Positions 24,059 through 34,044 of a stretch of DNA of 64,000 nucleotides are shown here, one piece after another. The stretch comes from Pseudomonas sp. G2-4. Its GTDB lineage: Bacteria > Pseudomonadota > Gammaproteobacteria > Pseudomonadales > Pseudomonadaceae. The notes beneath the pieces are model-generated. The model made no database searches. It saw only the letters and a list, made by a program, of their open reading frames with translations, and was not told where the DNA came from. Position numbers and translations under genes: made by a program. Each line of letters begins with the position of its first letter. Positions within the stretch are counted from its first letter, which is position 1. The stretch is from contig NZ_CP125957.1 in assembly GCF_030064125.1 (NCBI RefSeq), positions 5,788,501 through 5,852,500 on the forward strand, in the 5' to 3' direction.

Positions 24059-25507
24059 TTAGTTAAGCTGTACGCCCAACGCCTTTGCTATCCCTTCTCC
24101 ATAAGCGGCATCCGCCCTGAAGAAATGCTGGAGCTGACGGTCAACGACATCCGCCGATACACCGGCCATCGCGCCGGCGATATTGTTGATCAGCAACGCT
24201 TTCTGCTCGTCGCTCATCAAACGGAACAGCGCACCGGCATGGCTGTAGTAGTCAGTGTCTTCGCGATGATCGTAACGATCAGCCGCGCCACTGAGGGCCA
24301 AGGCCGGCTCGGCATAGCGTGGAGCCTGTTTCGGCGCTTCCACGTAGCTGTTCGGCTCATAGTTCGGTGCCGCCCCGCCGTTGCTGCCAAACGCCATGGC
24401 ACCATCACGCTGGTAGGTATTGACCGGACTGCGCGGAGCATTCACCGGCAATTGCTGGTGATTGGTCCCTACACGGTAGCGGTGTGCATCGGCGTAGGCG
24501 AATACCCGGCCCTGCAGCATGCGATCCGGCGACAGACCAACGCCCGGCACCATGTTGCTCGGCCCGAACGCCGCCTGCTCGACCTCGGCAAAGTAGTTCA
24601 GCGGATTACGGTTGAGTTCGAGTTCACCCACTTCAATCAACGGAAACTCTTTCTGCGACCAAGTCTTGGTCACGTCGAACGGGTTCTCGTAATGAGCCGC
24701 GGCCTGAGCCTCAGTCATGATCTGGATGCAGACACTCCATTTCGGAAAGTCACCGCGCTCGATCGCATTGAACAAGTCACGCTGGGCATAATCTGGGTCA
24801 GTCCCCGCCAGGCGTGCTGCTTCAGCCGGTGGGAGATTCTTGATCCCTTGCTTGGTCTTGTAGTGCCACTTCACCCAATGACGCTCGCCCTGAGCACTGA
24901 TCAGGCTGTAGGTGTGGCTGCCGAAGCCGTGCATGTGGCGGTAGCCGTCAGGAATGCCACGATCGGAGAACAGAATGGTGACTTGGTGCAGCGCCTCAGG
25001 CGAGTGCGACCAGAAATCCCACATCGCCTGGGCGCTTTTCAGGTTGCTTTGCGGCAGACGTTTCTGAGTGTGGATGAAGTCCGGAAATTTCAACGGATCA
25101 CGGATGAAGAACACCGGCGTGTTGTTGCCCACGATGTCCCAGTTGCCTTCCTCGGTGTAGAACTTCAGGGCAAAACCACGCGGATCGCGTTCGGTGTCGG
25201 CAGAACCACGCTCACCGCCCACGGTGGAAAACCGCAGGAAGGTTGGGGTTTGCTTGCCGACCGACTCGAACAACTTGGCGCTGGTGTACTGCGTGATGTC
25301 CCGAGTGACGGTAAATGTGCCGTAGGCGCCCGAGCCTTTGGCGTGCACACGGCGCTCAGGAATGTTCTCGCGGTTGAAGTGAGCAAGCTTCTCGATCAGG
25401 TGGAAATCGTCGAGCAACAGCGGGCCGCGCGGGCCGGCGGAGCGAGAATTCTGGTTGTCGGCGACAGGAGCGCCGCTAGCGGTCGTAAGCGTTTTGGTCT
25501 GGCTCAT
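24059..25507 (-). CDS. katA: Heme catalase, clade 3 small-subunit type
   Basis: A 482-residue cytoplasmic catalase that converts hydrogen peroxide to water and oxygen. The distal-site His is in [11 protein letters not shown] (near residue 55), the distal Asn in [12 protein letters not shown] (near 128), and the proximal heme Tyr lies in the [17 protein letters not shown] segment (near 338). The length fits the P. aeruginosa KatA class. I use the ATG at 25507 with AGGA upstream; the frame stays open to a TTG at 25513. The 180-base upstream spacer has a partial OxyR-like site (25612-25626). It sits between the ferritin gene and rplQ, as in other pseudomonads. Confidence 0.96.
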   Translation of the reverse strand: MSQTKTLTTASGAPVADNQNSRSAGPRGPLLLDDFHLIEKLAHFNRENIPERRVHAKGSGAYGTFTVTRDITQYTSAKLFESVGKQTPTFLRFSTVGGERGSADTERDPRGFALKFYTEEGNWDIVGNNTPVFFIRDPLKFPDFIHTQKRLPQSNLKSAQAMWDFWSHSPEALHQVTILFSDRGIPDGYRHMHGFGSHTYSLISAQGERHWVKWHYKTKQGIKNLPPAEAARLAGTDPDYAQRDLFNAIERGDFPKWSVCIQIMTEAQAAAHYENPFDVTKTWSQKEFPLIEVGELELNRNPLNYFAEVEQAAFGPSNMVPGVGLSPDRMLQGRVFAYADAHRYRVGTNHQQLPVNAPRSPVNTYQRDGAMAFGSNGGAAPNYEPNSYVEAPKQAPRYAEPALALSGAADRYDHREDTDYYSHAGALFRLMSDEQKALLINNIAGAMAGVSADVVDRQLQHFFRADAAYGEGIAKALGVQLN

Positions 25508-25688
25508 GCTCAATCTTCCTAGGTCGGTCTTCGAACTGCCGGCTAATCGGCTGGAAAGGAGTATTGATCATATTAATGACAGTATCCAAATTCATTAAAT
25601 CATGGGCATCGATAGTTATTATCTAACACCGATGGCTGGCCGATAGCGAAGCCTGACGAAACGGCTTGGTTGCTTTTCCATCAGGCAC

Positions 25689-25717
25689 AAAAAACCGGGC
25701 ACTAGGCCCGGTTTTTT
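25689..25717 (-). terminator. Terminator of the alpha operon
   Basis: The stem CCGGGC / GCCCGG is flanked by six A on one side and six T on the other, 14 bases beyond the rplQ stop. It is the end of the long ribosomal protein transcript and may also act from the katA upstream side. Confidence 0.94.
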
Positions 25718-25730
25718 GTATGTTGCCGAC

Positions 25731-26117
25731 TTACTCAGCGGATACAGCTTCACCGCTGGTAGCACGATCAACCAACTCGACGTACGCCATAGGCGCGTTG
25801 TCGCCAGCGCGGAAACCGCACTTGAGGATGCGCAGGTAGCCACCCTCACGGGTAGCATAACGCTTGCCCAGGTCGTTGAAGAGCTTACCAACGATAGCTT
25901 TCGAACGAGTACGGTCGAAAGCCAGACGGCGGTTAGCCAGGCTATCTGTCTTGGCCAGAGTGATCAGCGGCTCAGCAACGCGACGCAGTTCTTTGGCTTT
26001 CGGCAGTGTAGTTTTGATCAGCTCGTGCTCGAACAGCGACACCGCCATGTTTTGAAACATGGCCTTGCGGTGCGAGCTGGTGCGGCTCAGGTGACGACCA
26101 CTTTTACGATGACGCAT
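25731..26117 (-). CDS. rplQ: 50S ribosomal protein L17
   Basis: This 128-residue 50S protein binds 23S rRNA near the exit-tunnel rim. The basic start [20 protein letters not shown] and the central [16 protein letters not shown] are family marks. It is the last gene of the alpha operon, 42 bases after rpoA, and the terminator follows at once. A short acidic C-terminal tail ([13 protein letters not shown]) extends beyond the globular part, as is common in gammaproteobacteria. Confidence 0.98.
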   Translation of the reverse strand: MRHRKSGRHLSRTSSHRKAMFQNMAVSLFEHELIKTTLPKAKELRRVAEPLITLAKTDSLANRRLAFDRTRSKAIVGKLFNDLGKRYATREGGYLRILKCGFRAGDNAPMAYVELVDRATSGEAVSAE

Positions 26118-26159
26118 GGTTCATTCCTTACCAAACACAACGTTCGGTGATTACGACGA

Positions 26160-27161
26160 TCAGGCAGTCGCCTTGTCGTCCTTCTTAAGACTTGCAGGCG
26201 GCCAGTTGTCGAGGCGCATGCCGAGGGACAGACCGCGGGAGGCCAGAACGTCCTTGATTTCAGTCAAGGATTTCTTGCCAAGGTTCGGAGTCTTCAACAG
26301 CTCTACTTCGGTGCGCTGAATCAGGTCACCGATGTAGTAGATGTTTTCCGCCTTAAGGCAGTTAGCCGAACGTACAGTCAGTTCCAGATCGTCAACCGGG
26401 CGAAGCAGGATCGGATCGATCTCGTCTTCCTGCTCAACAACCACTGGCTCACTATCACCCTTAAGGTCGACGAACGCAGCCAACTGCTGTTGCAGGATGG
26501 TTGCAGCGCGGCGAATAGCCTCTTCAGGATCCAGGGTACCGTTGGTTTCCAGATCAATAACCAGCTTGTCCAGGTTGGTACGCTGTTCGACACGGGCGTT
26601 TTCCACCACGTATGCGATACGGCGAACCGGGCTGAACGAAGAGTCAAGCTGCAAGCGACCAATGCTGCGGCTTTCGTCTTCATCGCTCTGACGCGAGTCT
26701 GCCGGTTCATAACCACGACCACGAGCTACTGTGAGCTTCATGTTCAGGGCGCCGTTAGACGCCAGGTTAGCGATTACGTGATCGGGGTTAACGATCTCGA
26801 CATCATGATCCAGCTGAATATCGGCAGCGGTAACCACCCCCGAACCCTTCTTCGACAAGGTCAGCGTAACTTCGTCACGACCGTGCAGCTTGATAGCCAG
26901 ACCTTTAAGGTTCAACAGGATTTCAATTACATCTTCCTGTACACCTTCGATGGCGCTGTACTCATGGAGCACACCGTCAATCTCGGCCTCGACTACTGCA
27001 CAGCCGGGCATTGAGGACAACAGGATGCGTCGCAGCGCGTTGCCCAGGGTGTGGCCGAAACCACGCTCGAGAGGCTCGAGTGTGATCTTGGCGCGGGTTG
27101 GACTGACAACCTGCACATCAATATGGCGGGGTGTCAGGAACTCATTTACCGAAATCTGCAT
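26160..27161 (-). CDS. rpoA: RNA polymerase alpha subunit
   Basis: This 333-residue alpha subunit nucleates polymerase assembly and contacts promoters and activators. The N-terminal dimerisation domain (about 1-235; [20 protein letters not shown] near 33-52) is joined by an acidic linker to the C-terminal domain (about 250-320; [13 protein letters not shown] and [13 protein letters not shown]), which binds UP elements. Nothing is missing. It lies 22 bases after rpsD in the alpha operon, so polymerase and ribosome production are coupled. Confidence 0.98.
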   Translation of the reverse strand: MQISVNEFLTPRHIDVQVVSPTRAKITLEPLERGFGHTLGNALRRILLSSMPGCAVVEAEIDGVLHEYSAIEGVQEDVIEILLNLKGLAIKLHGRDEVTLTLSKKGSGVVTAADIQLDHDVEIVNPDHVIANLASNGALNMKLTVARGRGYEPADSRQSDEDESRSIGRLQLDSSFSPVRRIAYVVENARVEQRTNLDKLVIDLETNGTLDPEEAIRRAATILQQQLAAFVDLKGDSEPVVVEQEDEIDPILLRPVDDLELTVRSANCLKAENIYYIGDLIQRTEVELLKTPNLGKKSLTEIKDVLASRGLSLGMRLDNWPPASLKKDDKATA

Positions 27162-27183
27162 GGATGCACCTATTTTCTAGCCC

Positions 27184-27804
27184 TTACTTGGAGTAGAGCT
27201 CGACAATCAGGCTTTCGTTGATGTCGGCGGACAGATCACTGCGAGCAGGAACGTTCTTGAAAACGCCCGACTTCTTCTCAGTGTCTACTTCTACCCATTC
27301 TACGCGGCCACGTTGGGCACACAGATCGAGAGCTTGGACAATGCGAAGTTGGTTCTTTGCTTTCTCGCGAACAGCAACCACGTCACCAGCACGAACCTGG
27401 TAGGACGGAACGTTTACGGTCTGACCGTTAACGCTGATCGACTTGTGCGATACCAGCTGACGGGATTCGGCACGAGTAGAACCGAAACCCATACGGTATA
27501 CAACGTTGTCCAGACGGCATTCGAGCAGCTGCAACAGGTTTTCGCCAGTTGCGCCTTTCTTGCCAGCAGCTTCTTTGTAGTAGCCGCTGAATTGACGCTC
27601 GAGAACGCCGTAGATACGACGGACCTTCTGCTTTTCACGCAGTTGGGTGCCGTAATCGGACTGGCGACCGCGGCGTTGGCCGTGGATACCAGGTGCTGCT
27701 TCAATGTTGCACTTCGATTCGATCGCGCGCACGCCGCTCTTCAGGAAGAGATCGGTGCCTTCGCGACGAGCGAGTTTGCATTTTGGACCAATGTAACGAG
27801 CCAT
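27184..27804 (-). CDS. rpsD: 30S ribosomal protein S4
   Basis: This 206-residue primary 16S rRNA-binding protein starts 30S assembly and shapes the mRNA entry channel. The S4 RNA-binding domain ([27 protein letters not shown]) is near residues 94-120. It has no CxxC zinc knuckle, so it is the zinc-independent type. In E. coli S4 represses its operon by binding a pseudoknot before rpsM; whether that holds for the shorter leader here is not clear. It lies 18 bases after rpsK. Confidence 0.98.
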   Translation of the reverse strand: MARYIGPKCKLARREGTDLFLKSGVRAIESKCNIEAAPGIHGQRRGRQSDYGTQLREKQKVRRIYGVLERQFSGYYKEAAGKKGATGENLLQLLECRLDNVVYRMGFGSTRAESRQLVSHKSISVNGQTVNVPSYQVRAGDVVAVREKAKNQLRIVQALDLCAQRGRVEWVEVDTEKKSGVFKNVPARSDLSADINESLIVELYSK

Positions 27805-27822
27805 TCTTTACAATCTCCTGGA

Positions 27823-28212
27823 TTACACGCGGCGCTTCTTCGGCGGACGGCACCCGTTGTGCGGGATTGGCGTCACGTCGGTGATGCTGGCGATCTTGTA
27901 GCCACAGCCGTTCAAAGCGCGGACTGCGGATTCACGACCTGGACCTGGACCTTTGACGTTGACGTCGAGGTTTTTCAGGCCGTATTCCAGCGCAGCTTGA
28001 CCAGCACGTTCAGCAGCTACTTGAGCAGCGAACGGGGTGGACTTGCGGGAACCGCGGAAACCCGAACCACCAGAGGTAGCCCAAGAGAGAGCGTTACCTT
28101 GACGGTCGGTAATGGTCACGATGGTGTTGTTAAAAGAAGCATGGATGTGGGCGATGCCATCAACCACTGTCTTTTTAACTTTTTTACGAGGACGAGCAGC
28201 AGGTTTTGCCAT
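27823..28212 (-). CDS. rpsK: 30S ribosomal protein S11
   Basis: This 129-residue protein sits on the 30S platform and lines the mRNA exit site near the Shine-Dalgarno helix. Marks are [15 protein letters not shown] near residue 22 and the C-terminal [18 protein letters not shown]. The N-terminus is lysine rich. It lies between rpsM (30 bases upstream) and rpsD in the alpha operon. Confidence 0.98.
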   Translation of the reverse strand: MAKPAARPRKKVKKTVVDGIAHIHASFNNTIVTITDRQGNALSWATSGGSGFRGSRKSTPFAAQVAAERAGQAALEYGLKNLDVNVKGPGPGRESAVRALNGCGYKIASITDVTPIPHNGCRPPKKRRV

Positions 28213-28242
28213 GATTAAATTCCTGTCGATTCGCTGGGGCGA

Positions 28243-28599
28243 TTACTTGCGGATCGGCTTACGCGGACCTTTACGGGTACGCGCGTTGGTCTTGGTACGC
28301 TGACCGCGCACTGGAAGACCACGACGATGACGCAGACCGCGATAGCAACCGAGGTCCATCAAGCGCTTGATTTTCATGTTGATTTCGCGACGCAGGTCAC
28401 CTTCAGTGGTGAACTTCGCCACTTCGCCACGCAGCTGTTCAATCTGCTCGTCGCTCAGATCTTTGATCTTTGCCGCTGGGTTGACCCCAGTCACTGCACA
28501 AATTTTCTGTGCAGTAGTGCGACCAACACCATAGATGTAGGTCAGCGAGATAACAGTATGCTTGTTATCTGGAATGTTAACGCCTGCAATACGGGCCAT
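28243..28599 (-). CDS. rpsM: 30S ribosomal protein S13
   Basis: This 118-residue head protein contacts 50S through intersubunit bridges and touches P-site tRNA with its basic tail. Seen are [14 protein letters not shown] at the start, the helix-two-turn-helix [11 protein letters not shown] and the end [18 protein letters not shown]. It is the first gene of the alpha operon, with its own promoter at 28659-28687; the leader from the predicted start site to the ATG is roughly 50 bases. Confidence 0.98.
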   Translation of the reverse strand: MARIAGVNIPDNKHTVISLTYIYGVGRTTAQKICAVTGVNPAAKIKDLSDEQIEQLRGEVAKFTTEGDLRREINMKIKRLMDLGCYRGLRHRRGLPVRGQRTKTNARTRKGPRKPIRK

Positions 28600-28658
28600 T
28601 CAGTGGGACTCCAATTGACAGCTACCTACGCCCCGGAAGCCAAGAAATAGGGCGCGAG

Positions 28659-28687
28659 ATAATATCGCTGTAATAACAAATAATCAA
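28659..28687 (-). promoter_or_regulatory. Alpha operon promoter (before rpsM)
   Basis: On the minus strand TTGATT (28687-28682) and TATTAT (28664-28659) are exactly 17 bases apart. A GC-rich stretch (CTCGCGCCC) follows the -10, as in stringently controlled promoters. The -35 directly abuts a hairpin that follows rpmJ. Confidence 0.75.
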
Positions 28688-28711
28688 CCCGGCAGCGCAC
28701 TAGCTGCCGGG
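28688..28711 (-). terminator. Hairpin at the spc-alpha junction
   Basis: The perfect 9-base stem CCCGGCAGC / GCTGCCGGG lies 19 bases after the rpmJ stop and is followed on the minus strand by TTGATTATTTGTT. The tail is a poor U-tract, so it is probably a partial terminator; its tail doubles as the -35 region of the next promoter. Confidence 0.65.
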
Positions 28712-28729
28712 CTTAAAGCACAATCACAC

Positions 28730-28846
28730 TCAGCCTTGGCGCTGTTTGTGACGCGGTTCCGCGCTGCAAATTACCCGAACAACACCTTCGCGGCGAATAA
28801 TCTTGCAGTTACGGCACAGCTTTTTCACCGATGCACGAACTTTCAT
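28730..28846 (-). CDS. rpmJ: 50S ribosomal protein L36
   Basis: The smallest 50S protein, 38 residues, read here from [11 protein letters not shown] to HKQRQG. It is the zinc-ribbon (C+) type with ligands C11, C14, C27 and H33. It stabilises domain interfaces in 23S rRNA. It lies 30 bases after secY, the usual end of the spc operon. It is short enough to be missed by length-filtered gene finding. Confidence 0.97.
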
Positions 28847-28876
28847 CACCAACTCCTCGAACCTTATGGACGCTAC

Positions 28877-30205
28877 TCAGCGCAACATGCCGCTGCCGTA
28901 GCCCTTCAGGTTGGCTTTCTTCATCAGGGATTCGTACTGGTGCGAAACGAGGTGCGATTGTACTTGGGACATGAAGTCCATCACAACCACGACCACGATC
29001 AGCAACGAGGTCCCGCCAAGGTAGAACGGTACGTTTGCCGCAACCACCAGGAACTGGGGCAACAGACAGACGGCCGTCATGTAAAGAGCACCGAACATGG
29101 TCAAGCGAGTCAGAACGCCATCAATGTAGCGCGCAGACTGCTCACCTGGACGGATGCCCGGAATAAAGGCACCGGACTTCTTCAGGTTTTCCGCTACGTC
29201 TTTCGGATTGAACATCAACGCCGTATAGAAGAAGCAGAAGAAAATAATCCCTGCACTAAACAGCAGAATATTCAACGGCTGACCAGGAGCGATCGACTGC
29301 GAGATGTCCTGCAACCAGCCCATACCTTCAGACTGGCCGAACCAGGCACCCAACGAAGCCGGGAACAGCAGAATGCTGCTCGCGAAAATAGCCGGAATTA
29401 CGCCGGCCATGTTCACCTTCAACGGCAAGTGGCTAGTCTGCGCAGCAAACACCTTGCGGCCTTGCTGACGCTTGGCGTAGTGAACGGCAATACGCCGCTG
29501 ACCACGCTCAATGAACACCACGAAACCGATAATCGCTACTGCCAGCAAACCGATGGCAACCAGGGCGAAAATGTTGATATCACCCTGACGCGCAGACTCG
29601 AAAGACTGCCCGATCGCTCTCGGAAGACCGGCGACGATACCTGCGAAGATCAACATCGAGATACCGTTGCCAACACCACGCTCAGTAATCTGCTCACCCA
29701 GCCACATCATGAACATCGCACCCGCCACAAACGTGGTTACCGCGACGAAATGGAAGCTAAAGTCACCAGTGAACGAAACACCCTGCCCCGCCAAGCCAAT
29801 GGACATGCCAATGGCTTGAACGAGAGCGAGAATGACAGTGCCGTAGCGGGTGTACTGGCTGATCTTGCGACGGCCAGCTTCACCTTCCTTCTTCAACTGC
29901 TCCAGTTGCGGGCTGACGGCGGTCATCAGTTGCATGATGATCGATGCCGAAATGTACGGCATGATCCCCAGTGCAAAGATGCTCATCCGTTCCAGCGCGC
30001 CACCGGAAAACATGTTGAACAAGCTAAGAATGGTCCCCTCATTCTGTCGAAACAGGTCCGCGAGTCGGTCCGGGTTGATACCTGGAACCGGGATGTGTGC
30101 GCCTATTCGGTAGACGATAATCGCCAGGAACAGAAAACGCAGACGAGCCCAGAGTTCAGACATACCGCCTTTGCCGAGCGCAGAGAGAGCACCTTGCTTA
30201 GCCAT
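28877..30205 (-). CDS. secY: Preprotein translocase subunit SecY
   Basis: This 442-residue channel subunit of the Sec translocon has ten membrane helices and works with SecE (encoded at 55620) and SecG to pass unfolded proteins through or into the inner membrane. Marks are the start of helix 1 ([22 protein letters not shown]), the plug region after it, and the cytoplasmic loop [15 protein letters not shown] segment ([13 protein letters not shown]). It begins one base after the rplO stop in the spc operon, the standard bacterial location. Confidence 0.98.
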   Translation of the reverse strand: MAKQGALSALGKGGMSELWARLRFLFLAIIVYRIGAHIPVPGINPDRLADLFRQNEGTILSLFNMFSGGALERMSIFALGIMPYISASIIMQLMTAVSPQLEQLKKEGEAGRRKISQYTRYGTVILALVQAIGMSIGLAGQGVSFTGDFSFHFVAVTTFVAGAMFMMWLGEQITERGVGNGISMLIFAGIVAGLPRAIGQSFESARQGDINIFALVAIGLLAVAIIGFVVFIERGQRRIAVHYAKRQQGRKVFAAQTSHLPLKVNMAGVIPAIFASSILLFPASLGAWFGQSEGMGWLQDISQSIAPGQPLNILLFSAGIIFFCFFYTALMFNPKDVAENLKKSGAFIPGIRPGEQSARYIDGVLTRLTMFGALYMTAVCLLPQFLVVAANVPFYLGGTSLLIVVVVVMDFMSQVQSHLVSHQYESLMKKANLKGYGSGMLR

Positions 30206-30643
30206 TTATTCCTCGAACTTGCCGCCAGCTGCTTCGATAGCCGCACGCGCACCTTTGGTGGCGCCGATTCCCTTTCCGATGGTGACAGCACGAGCAACTT
30301 CGCCCGACAGCATGATTTTCACACGCTGTACGTTCTGGTTGATCACGTTGGCATCCTTCAGGGACTGCACGGTGACGATGTCGCCATCCACTTTAGCCAG
30401 TTCGGACAGACGCACTTCTGCGCGGTCCATGGCCTTCAGGGAAACGAAACCGAACTTCGGCAGACGACGATGCAGCGGCTGTTGACCGCCTTCAAAGCCT
30501 GGAGCAATGGTGCCACCGGAGCGGGAGGTCTGACCTTTGTGGCCACGGCCACCGGTCTTGCCCAAACCACTACCGATACCACGGCCCGGACGATGCTTTT
30601 CGCGACGGGAACCCGGCGCTGGACTCAGATCATTGAGTTTCAT
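30206..30643 (-). CDS. rplO: 50S ribosomal protein L15
   Basis: This 145-residue late-assembly 50S protein has a Gly/Arg-rich extended N-terminus ([19 protein letters not shown]) that threads into 23S rRNA, and a globular end with [10 protein letters not shown]. Its stop is directly followed by the secY start, so translation is tightly linked. rpmD lies 3 bases upstream. Confidence 0.98.
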   Translation of the reverse strand: MKLNDLSPAPGSRREKHRPGRGIGSGLGKTGGRGHKGQTSRSGGTIAPGFEGGQQPLHRRLPKFGFVSLKAMDRAEVRLSELAKVDGDIVTVQSLKDANVINQNVQRVKIMLSGEVARAVTIGKGIGATKGARAAIEAAGGKFEE

Positions 30644-30646
30644 CGA

Positions 30647-30823
30647 TTAACCCTCGACACGCAGCATGTAGTAAGCCTTGTTGATCATCCCGCGATTCTC
30701 GGGAGTATCCTGGACTTCTACAGTGTGACCGATGCGACGCAGACCCAGACCCTTAACGCACAGTTTGTGGTTAGGGATGCGGCCGGTCATGCTTTTGATC
30801 AGCGTTACTTTTACGGTAGCCAT
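30647..30823 (-). CDS. rpmD: 50S ribosomal protein L30
   Basis: A 58-residue 50S protein read directly from the strand: [20 protein letters not shown] at the start and YYMLRVEG at the end. The central [12 protein letters not shown] is the family signature. It fills the gap between rpsE and rplO that would otherwise be empty. The start is 2 bases past the rpsE stop. Confidence 0.97.
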
Positions 30824-30825
30824 GA

Positions 30826-31326
30826 TCAGAAGATCTCCTTGACGCTTTTGCCACGCTTGGCGGCAATGGATTCAGGAGACTGCATTGCTTTCAAACCCTT
30901 GAAAGTGGCGTGAACCACGTTTACCGGGTTAGTCGAGCCGTAGCACTTGGCCAGAACGTTCTGAACGCCAGCAACTTCGAGGACAGCACGCATAGCGCCG
31001 CCAGCGATGATACCGGTACCTTCAGAAGCAGGCTGCATGTACACCTTCGAAGCGCCATGGGCAGACTTCATTGCGTACTGCAGAGTGGTGCCGTTCAGAT
31101 CAACTTGGATCATGTTGCGGCGAGCAGCTTCCATTGCCTTCTGGATCGCAGCAGGCACTTCACGCGACTTGCCACGGCCGAAGCCAACGCGCCCTTTACC
31201 ATCACCCACCACGGTCAACGCGGTGAAAGTGAAGATACGGCCGCCTTTAACGGTTTTGGCTACACGGTTAACCTGAACCAGCTTCTCGATGTAGCCTTCG
31301 TCGCGCTTTTGGTCGTTATTTGACAT
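30826..31326 (-). CDS. rpsE: 30S ribosomal protein S5
   Basis: This 166-residue protein lies at the mRNA entry and decoding-fidelity region (S4-S5 interface). The double-stranded RNA-binding-like N domain holds [35 protein letters not shown]; the C domain has [15 protein letters not shown]. The loop linked to spectinomycin resistance (TVKGGR) has the common sensitive-type sequence. It lies 3 bases after rplR. Confidence 0.98.
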
Positions 31327-31329
31327 AAC

Positions 31330-31680
31330 TTAGAACTCCAGCCCAGCTTCACGAGCAGCATCAGCCAGCGCCTTGACGCGGCCGTGGTACTTGAAGCCAG
31401 AGCGGTCGAAAGCCACCTGCGAGACGCCAGCGGCTTTTGCACGCGTAGCGACCAGCTGGCCAACCTTAGTGGCCGCGTCGATGTTGCCAGTGGCACCATC
31501 ACGCAGTTCTTTATCCAAAGTCGAGGCACTTGCCAGGACTTTGTTGCCGTCGGCCGAAATGACCTGGGCGTAGATGTGCTGCGACGAGCGGAACACGCAG
31601 AGACGCACGACTTCGAGTTCGTGCATTTTCAGGCGTGCTTTGCGAGCGCGACGCAGTCGAGTAACTTTTTTGTCGGTCAT
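31330..31680 (-). CDS. rplR: 50S ribosomal protein L18
   Basis: This 116-residue protein brings 5S rRNA to the 50S central protuberance together with L5. The basic N-terminal arm ([17 protein letters not shown]) and the end [26 protein letters not shown] are typical. It lies 10 bases after rplF in the spc operon. Confidence 0.98.
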   Translation of the reverse strand: MTDKKVTRLRRARKARLKMHELEVVRLCVFRSSQHIYAQVISADGNKVLASASTLDKELRDGATGNIDAATKVGQLVATRAKAAGVSQVAFDRSGFKYHGRVKALADAAREAGLEF

Positions 31681-31690
31681 TTGCTATGCC

Positions 31691-32224
31691 CTACTTCTTC
31701 TTGGCTTCTTTACGACGGACGACTTCGTCCGCGTAGCGCACACCTTTGCCTTTGTACGGCTCTGGTGGACGGAAGTCGCGGATCTCGGCGGCCACTTGAC
31801 CTACCAGCTGCTTGTCGATGCCCTTGATCAGGATATCGGTCTGGCTAGGAGTCTCAGCGGTGATGCCTTCCGGCAGTTCATAATCCACTGGGTGCGAGAA
31901 GCCAAGAGCCAGGTTCAGCACTGTGCCTTTTGCTTGCGCTTTGTAACCAACACCGACCAGCTGGAGCTTACGCTCGAAGCCTTGGCTTACGCCTTGGACC
32001 ATGTTGTTTACCAACGCACGAGTGGTACCAGCCATTGCGCGAGTCTGTTGATCGCCATTGCGAGCAGCGAAACGCAGCTCACCAGCTTCTTCAACGATCT
32101 CAACGGACGAATGGATGTTCAGTTGCAGAGTGCCCTTGGCACCCTTCACCGAAAGCTGTTGGCCTGCGAATTTGACTTCGACACCGGCTGGCAGCTTAAC
32201 GGGGTTCTTAGCGACGCGTGACAT
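31691..32224 (-). CDS. rplF: 50S ribosomal protein L6
   Basis: This 177-residue protein has two similar alpha/beta domains near the factor-binding site of 50S. Marks are [12 protein letters not shown] at the start and the C-terminal signature [20 protein letters not shown]. It lies 12 bases after rpsH. Confidence 0.98.
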   Translation of the reverse strand: MSRVAKNPVKLPAGVEVKFAGQQLSVKGAKGTLQLNIHSSVEIVEEAGELRFAARNGDQQTRAMAGTTRALVNNMVQGVSQGFERKLQLVGVGYKAQAKGTVLNLALGFSHPVDYELPEGITAETPSQTDILIKGIDKQLVGQVAAEIRDFRPPEPYKGKGVRYADEVVRRKEAKKK

Positions 32225-32236
32225 GCTTATCCCCCC

Positions 32237-32629
32237 TTAGAACACAGTGCAAAGAACTTCGCCGCCGACACCGGCAGCGCGCGCAGCACGATCCGTCATC
32301 ACACCTTTGTTGGTGGAGACGATAGACACACCGAGACCGCCACGAACTTTTGGCAGATCATCGACGGACTTGTACTGACGCAGGCCTGGACGGCTAACGC
32401 GCTTCACTTCCTCGATGACCGGACGGCCTTCGAAGTACTTCAGCTCGATGGACAGCAGTGGCTTGATTTCGCTGCTGATCTGATAACCCGCAATGTAACC
32501 TTCGTCCTTCAGGACTTTGGCAACAGCTACCTTCAACGTAGAAGATGGCATGCTTACGACGGACTTTTCAGCCATCTGGGCATTACGGATACGAGTTAGC
32601 ATGTCCGCTAACGGGTCCTGCATACTCAT
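32237..32629 (-). CDS. rpsH: 30S ribosomal protein S8
   Basis: This 130-residue primary 16S rRNA binder (helix 21 region) is the known translational repressor of the spc operon in E. coli. Seen are [18 protein letters not shown] and the C-terminal [20 protein letters not shown]. It follows an unusually long 210-base spacer after rpsN that holds a terminator-like hairpin, a promoter and further hairpins, so it may be transcribed partly on its own. Confidence 0.98.
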   Translation of the reverse strand: MSMQDPLADMLTRIRNAQMAEKSVVSMPSSTLKVAVAKVLKDEGYIAGYQISSEIKPLLSIELKYFEGRPVIEEVKRVSRPGLRQYKSVDDLPKVRGGLGVSIVSTNKGVMTDRAARAAGVGGEVLCTVF

Positions 32630-32651
32630 GGGCTAGACGCTCCTAATACAC

Positions 32652-32672
32652 AAAAAATTAGCCTTGCGGCTA
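32652..32672 (-). terminator. Small hairpin with U-tract before rpsH (possible attenuator)
   Basis: On the minus strand TAGCC-GCAA-GGCTA forms a short stem with a GNRA-type loop, followed at once by ATTTTTTG, about 20 bases before the rpsH start. The stem is only five pairs, so full termination is doubtful. Two more stems lie upstream (32694-32710 and 32711-32724). Confidence 0.4.
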
Positions 32673-32728
32673 GTACGTGTCGCCGAGTGCATCCGTGCGA
32701 AAAAAGCACGGGCTCAGGCGAGCCGGGT

Positions 32729-32757
32729 ATTCTAGACACACCCCACAAATGAATCAA
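32729..32757 (-). promoter_or_regulatory. Internal spc promoter before rpsH
   Basis: On the minus strand TTGATT (32757-32752) and TAGAAT (32734-32729) have 17-base spacing, followed by ACCCGGCTCGCC, a GC-rich discriminator. It is as close to consensus as the rpsM promoter and shares its layout, with the -35 made from the tail of a hairpin. Confidence 0.65.
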
Positions 32758-32778
32758 GCCCCATGAGGGGCTTGATTC
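32751..32778 (-). terminator. Hairpin between rpsN and rpsH
   Basis: A perfect 12-base stem GAATCAAGCCCC / GGGGCTTGATTC with a four-base loop lies 61 bases past the rpsN stop. The tail ATTTGTGG is a weak U-tract, so partial termination or RNA processing is likely. Confidence 0.6.
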
Positions 32779-32839
32779 AAGTTCAAGGTCACCGGTGGTC
32801 AGGATCTTGCGACTCTGAACACCGAGACTTCGATCGTGC

Positions 32840-33145
32840 TTACCAGCTGGCTTTAACCAGACCTGGAACGTCACCACGCATTGCAGCTTGACGCAGCATG
32901 TTACGGCCAAGGCCGAACTTGCGGTACACGCCGTGCGGACGACCAGTCAGGCGGCAGCGGTTACGCATGCGCGAGGCGCTTGCGTCACGTGGCTGCTTCT
33001 GCAGGGCTACGGTAGCTTCCCAACGCGCTTCTGGACTTGCGTTCAGATCGACGATGATAGCTTTCAGCGCTGCACGCTTGGTGGCGTACTTGGCAACGGT
33101 GAGCTGACGCTTCAGCTCACGGTTTTTCATGCTCTTCTTGGCCAT
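32840..33145 (-). CDS. rpsN: 30S ribosomal protein S14
   Basis: This 101-residue head protein is the long, zinc-free (C-) type. The start [15 protein letters not shown] at 33145 is chosen over an open-frame extension to 33211 that runs into rplE. The end has [23 protein letters not shown]. rplE lies 13 bases upstream; downstream is the structured 210-base spacer. Confidence 0.97.
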   Translation of the reverse strand: MAKKSMKNRELKRQLTVAKYATKRAALKAIIVDLNASPEARWEATVALQKQPRDASASRMRNRCRLTGRPHGVYRKFGLGRNMLRQAAMRGDVPGLVKASW

Positions 33146-33158
33146 TTTCCTACTCCAA

Positions 33159-33698
33159 TCAGTTGCGGAACGGGAATTTGAATGCGCGCAGCAGTGCGCG
33201 ACCTTCGTCATCCGTCCGAGCAGTGGTGGTCAGGGTAATGTCCAGACCGCGGAGAGCATCGATCTTGTCGTAATCGATTTCCGGGAAAATGATCTGCTCT
33301 TTAACGCCCATGCTGTAGTTACCACGCCCATCGAAGGACTTGGCATTCAGGCCGCGGAAGTCGCGAACCCGAGGCAGGGAGATCGACAGCAGACGATCCA
33401 GGAACTCGTACATACGCTCGCGGCGCAGGGTCACTTTGACGCCGATCGGCCAACCTTCACGGACTTTAAAGCCAGCGATGGATTTCCGAGCGTAAGTCAC
33501 AACGACTTTCTGACCGGTGATCTTTTCCAGGTCAGCAACAGCGTGCTCGATGACTTTTTTGTCACCGATCGCTTCGCCCAGACCCATGTTCAGGGTGATT
33601 TTGGTAACGCGCGGAACTTCCATCACGTTCGAAAGCTTAAGTTCTTCCTTAAGTTTCGGTGCGATTTCCTTCCGGTAAATCTCTTTTAGTCGTGCCAT
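33159..33698 (-). CDS. rplE: 50S ribosomal protein L5
   Basis: This 179-residue 5S rRNA-binding protein touches P-site tRNA and the 30S head through a bridge. Marks are [16 protein letters not shown], the loop segment [21 protein letters not shown] and [19 protein letters not shown]. In E. coli the S8 repressor site overlaps the rplE start; the matching structure was not searched for here. It lies 20 bases after rplX. Confidence 0.98.
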   Translation of the reverse strand: MARLKEIYRKEIAPKLKEELKLSNVMEVPRVTKITLNMGLGEAIGDKKVIEHAVADLEKITGQKVVVTYARKSIAGFKVREGWPIGVKVTLRRERMYEFLDRLLSISLPRVRDFRGLNAKSFDGRGNYSMGVKEQIIFPEIDYDKIDALRGLDITLTTTARTDDEGRALLRAFKFPFRN

Positions 33699-33718
33699 GG
33701 TCTTCTACCTAGCAGTGT

Positions 33719-34033
33719 TCAAGCATCAACCGCTTTTTGGGTCGACTTGAAGACACGAATTTTCTTACCGTCTTCTACTTTGAAACCAACGCGGTCAGCC
33801 TTGTTGGTTTCGCCGTTGAAAATGGCGACGTTAGAAGCGTGCAGTGGCGCTTCTTTCTCGACGATACCGCCCTGTACGCCCGACATCGGGTTAGGCTTGG
33901 TATGACGCTTGACCAGGTTCAGACCACCAACAACCAGACGGTTGTCAGCAAGAACCTTCAGCACCTTACCGCGCTTACCTTTGTCTTTGCCGGCGATCAC
34001 GATGATCTCGTCGTCACGACGAATCTTTTGCAT
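33719..34033 (-). CDS. rplX: 50S ribosomal protein L24
   Basis: This 104-residue assembly-initiator protein binds the 5' domain of 23S rRNA. The KOW motif covers [19 protein letters not shown] near residues 9-27. It lies 11 bases after rplN. Confidence 0.98.
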   Translation of the reverse strand: MQKIRRDDEIIVIAGKDKGKRGKVLKVLADNRLVVGGLNLVKRHTKPNPMSGVQGGIVEKEAPLHASNVAIFNGETNKADRVGFKVEDGKKIRVFKSTQKAVDA

Positions 34034-34044
34034 GTCGGATCTCC

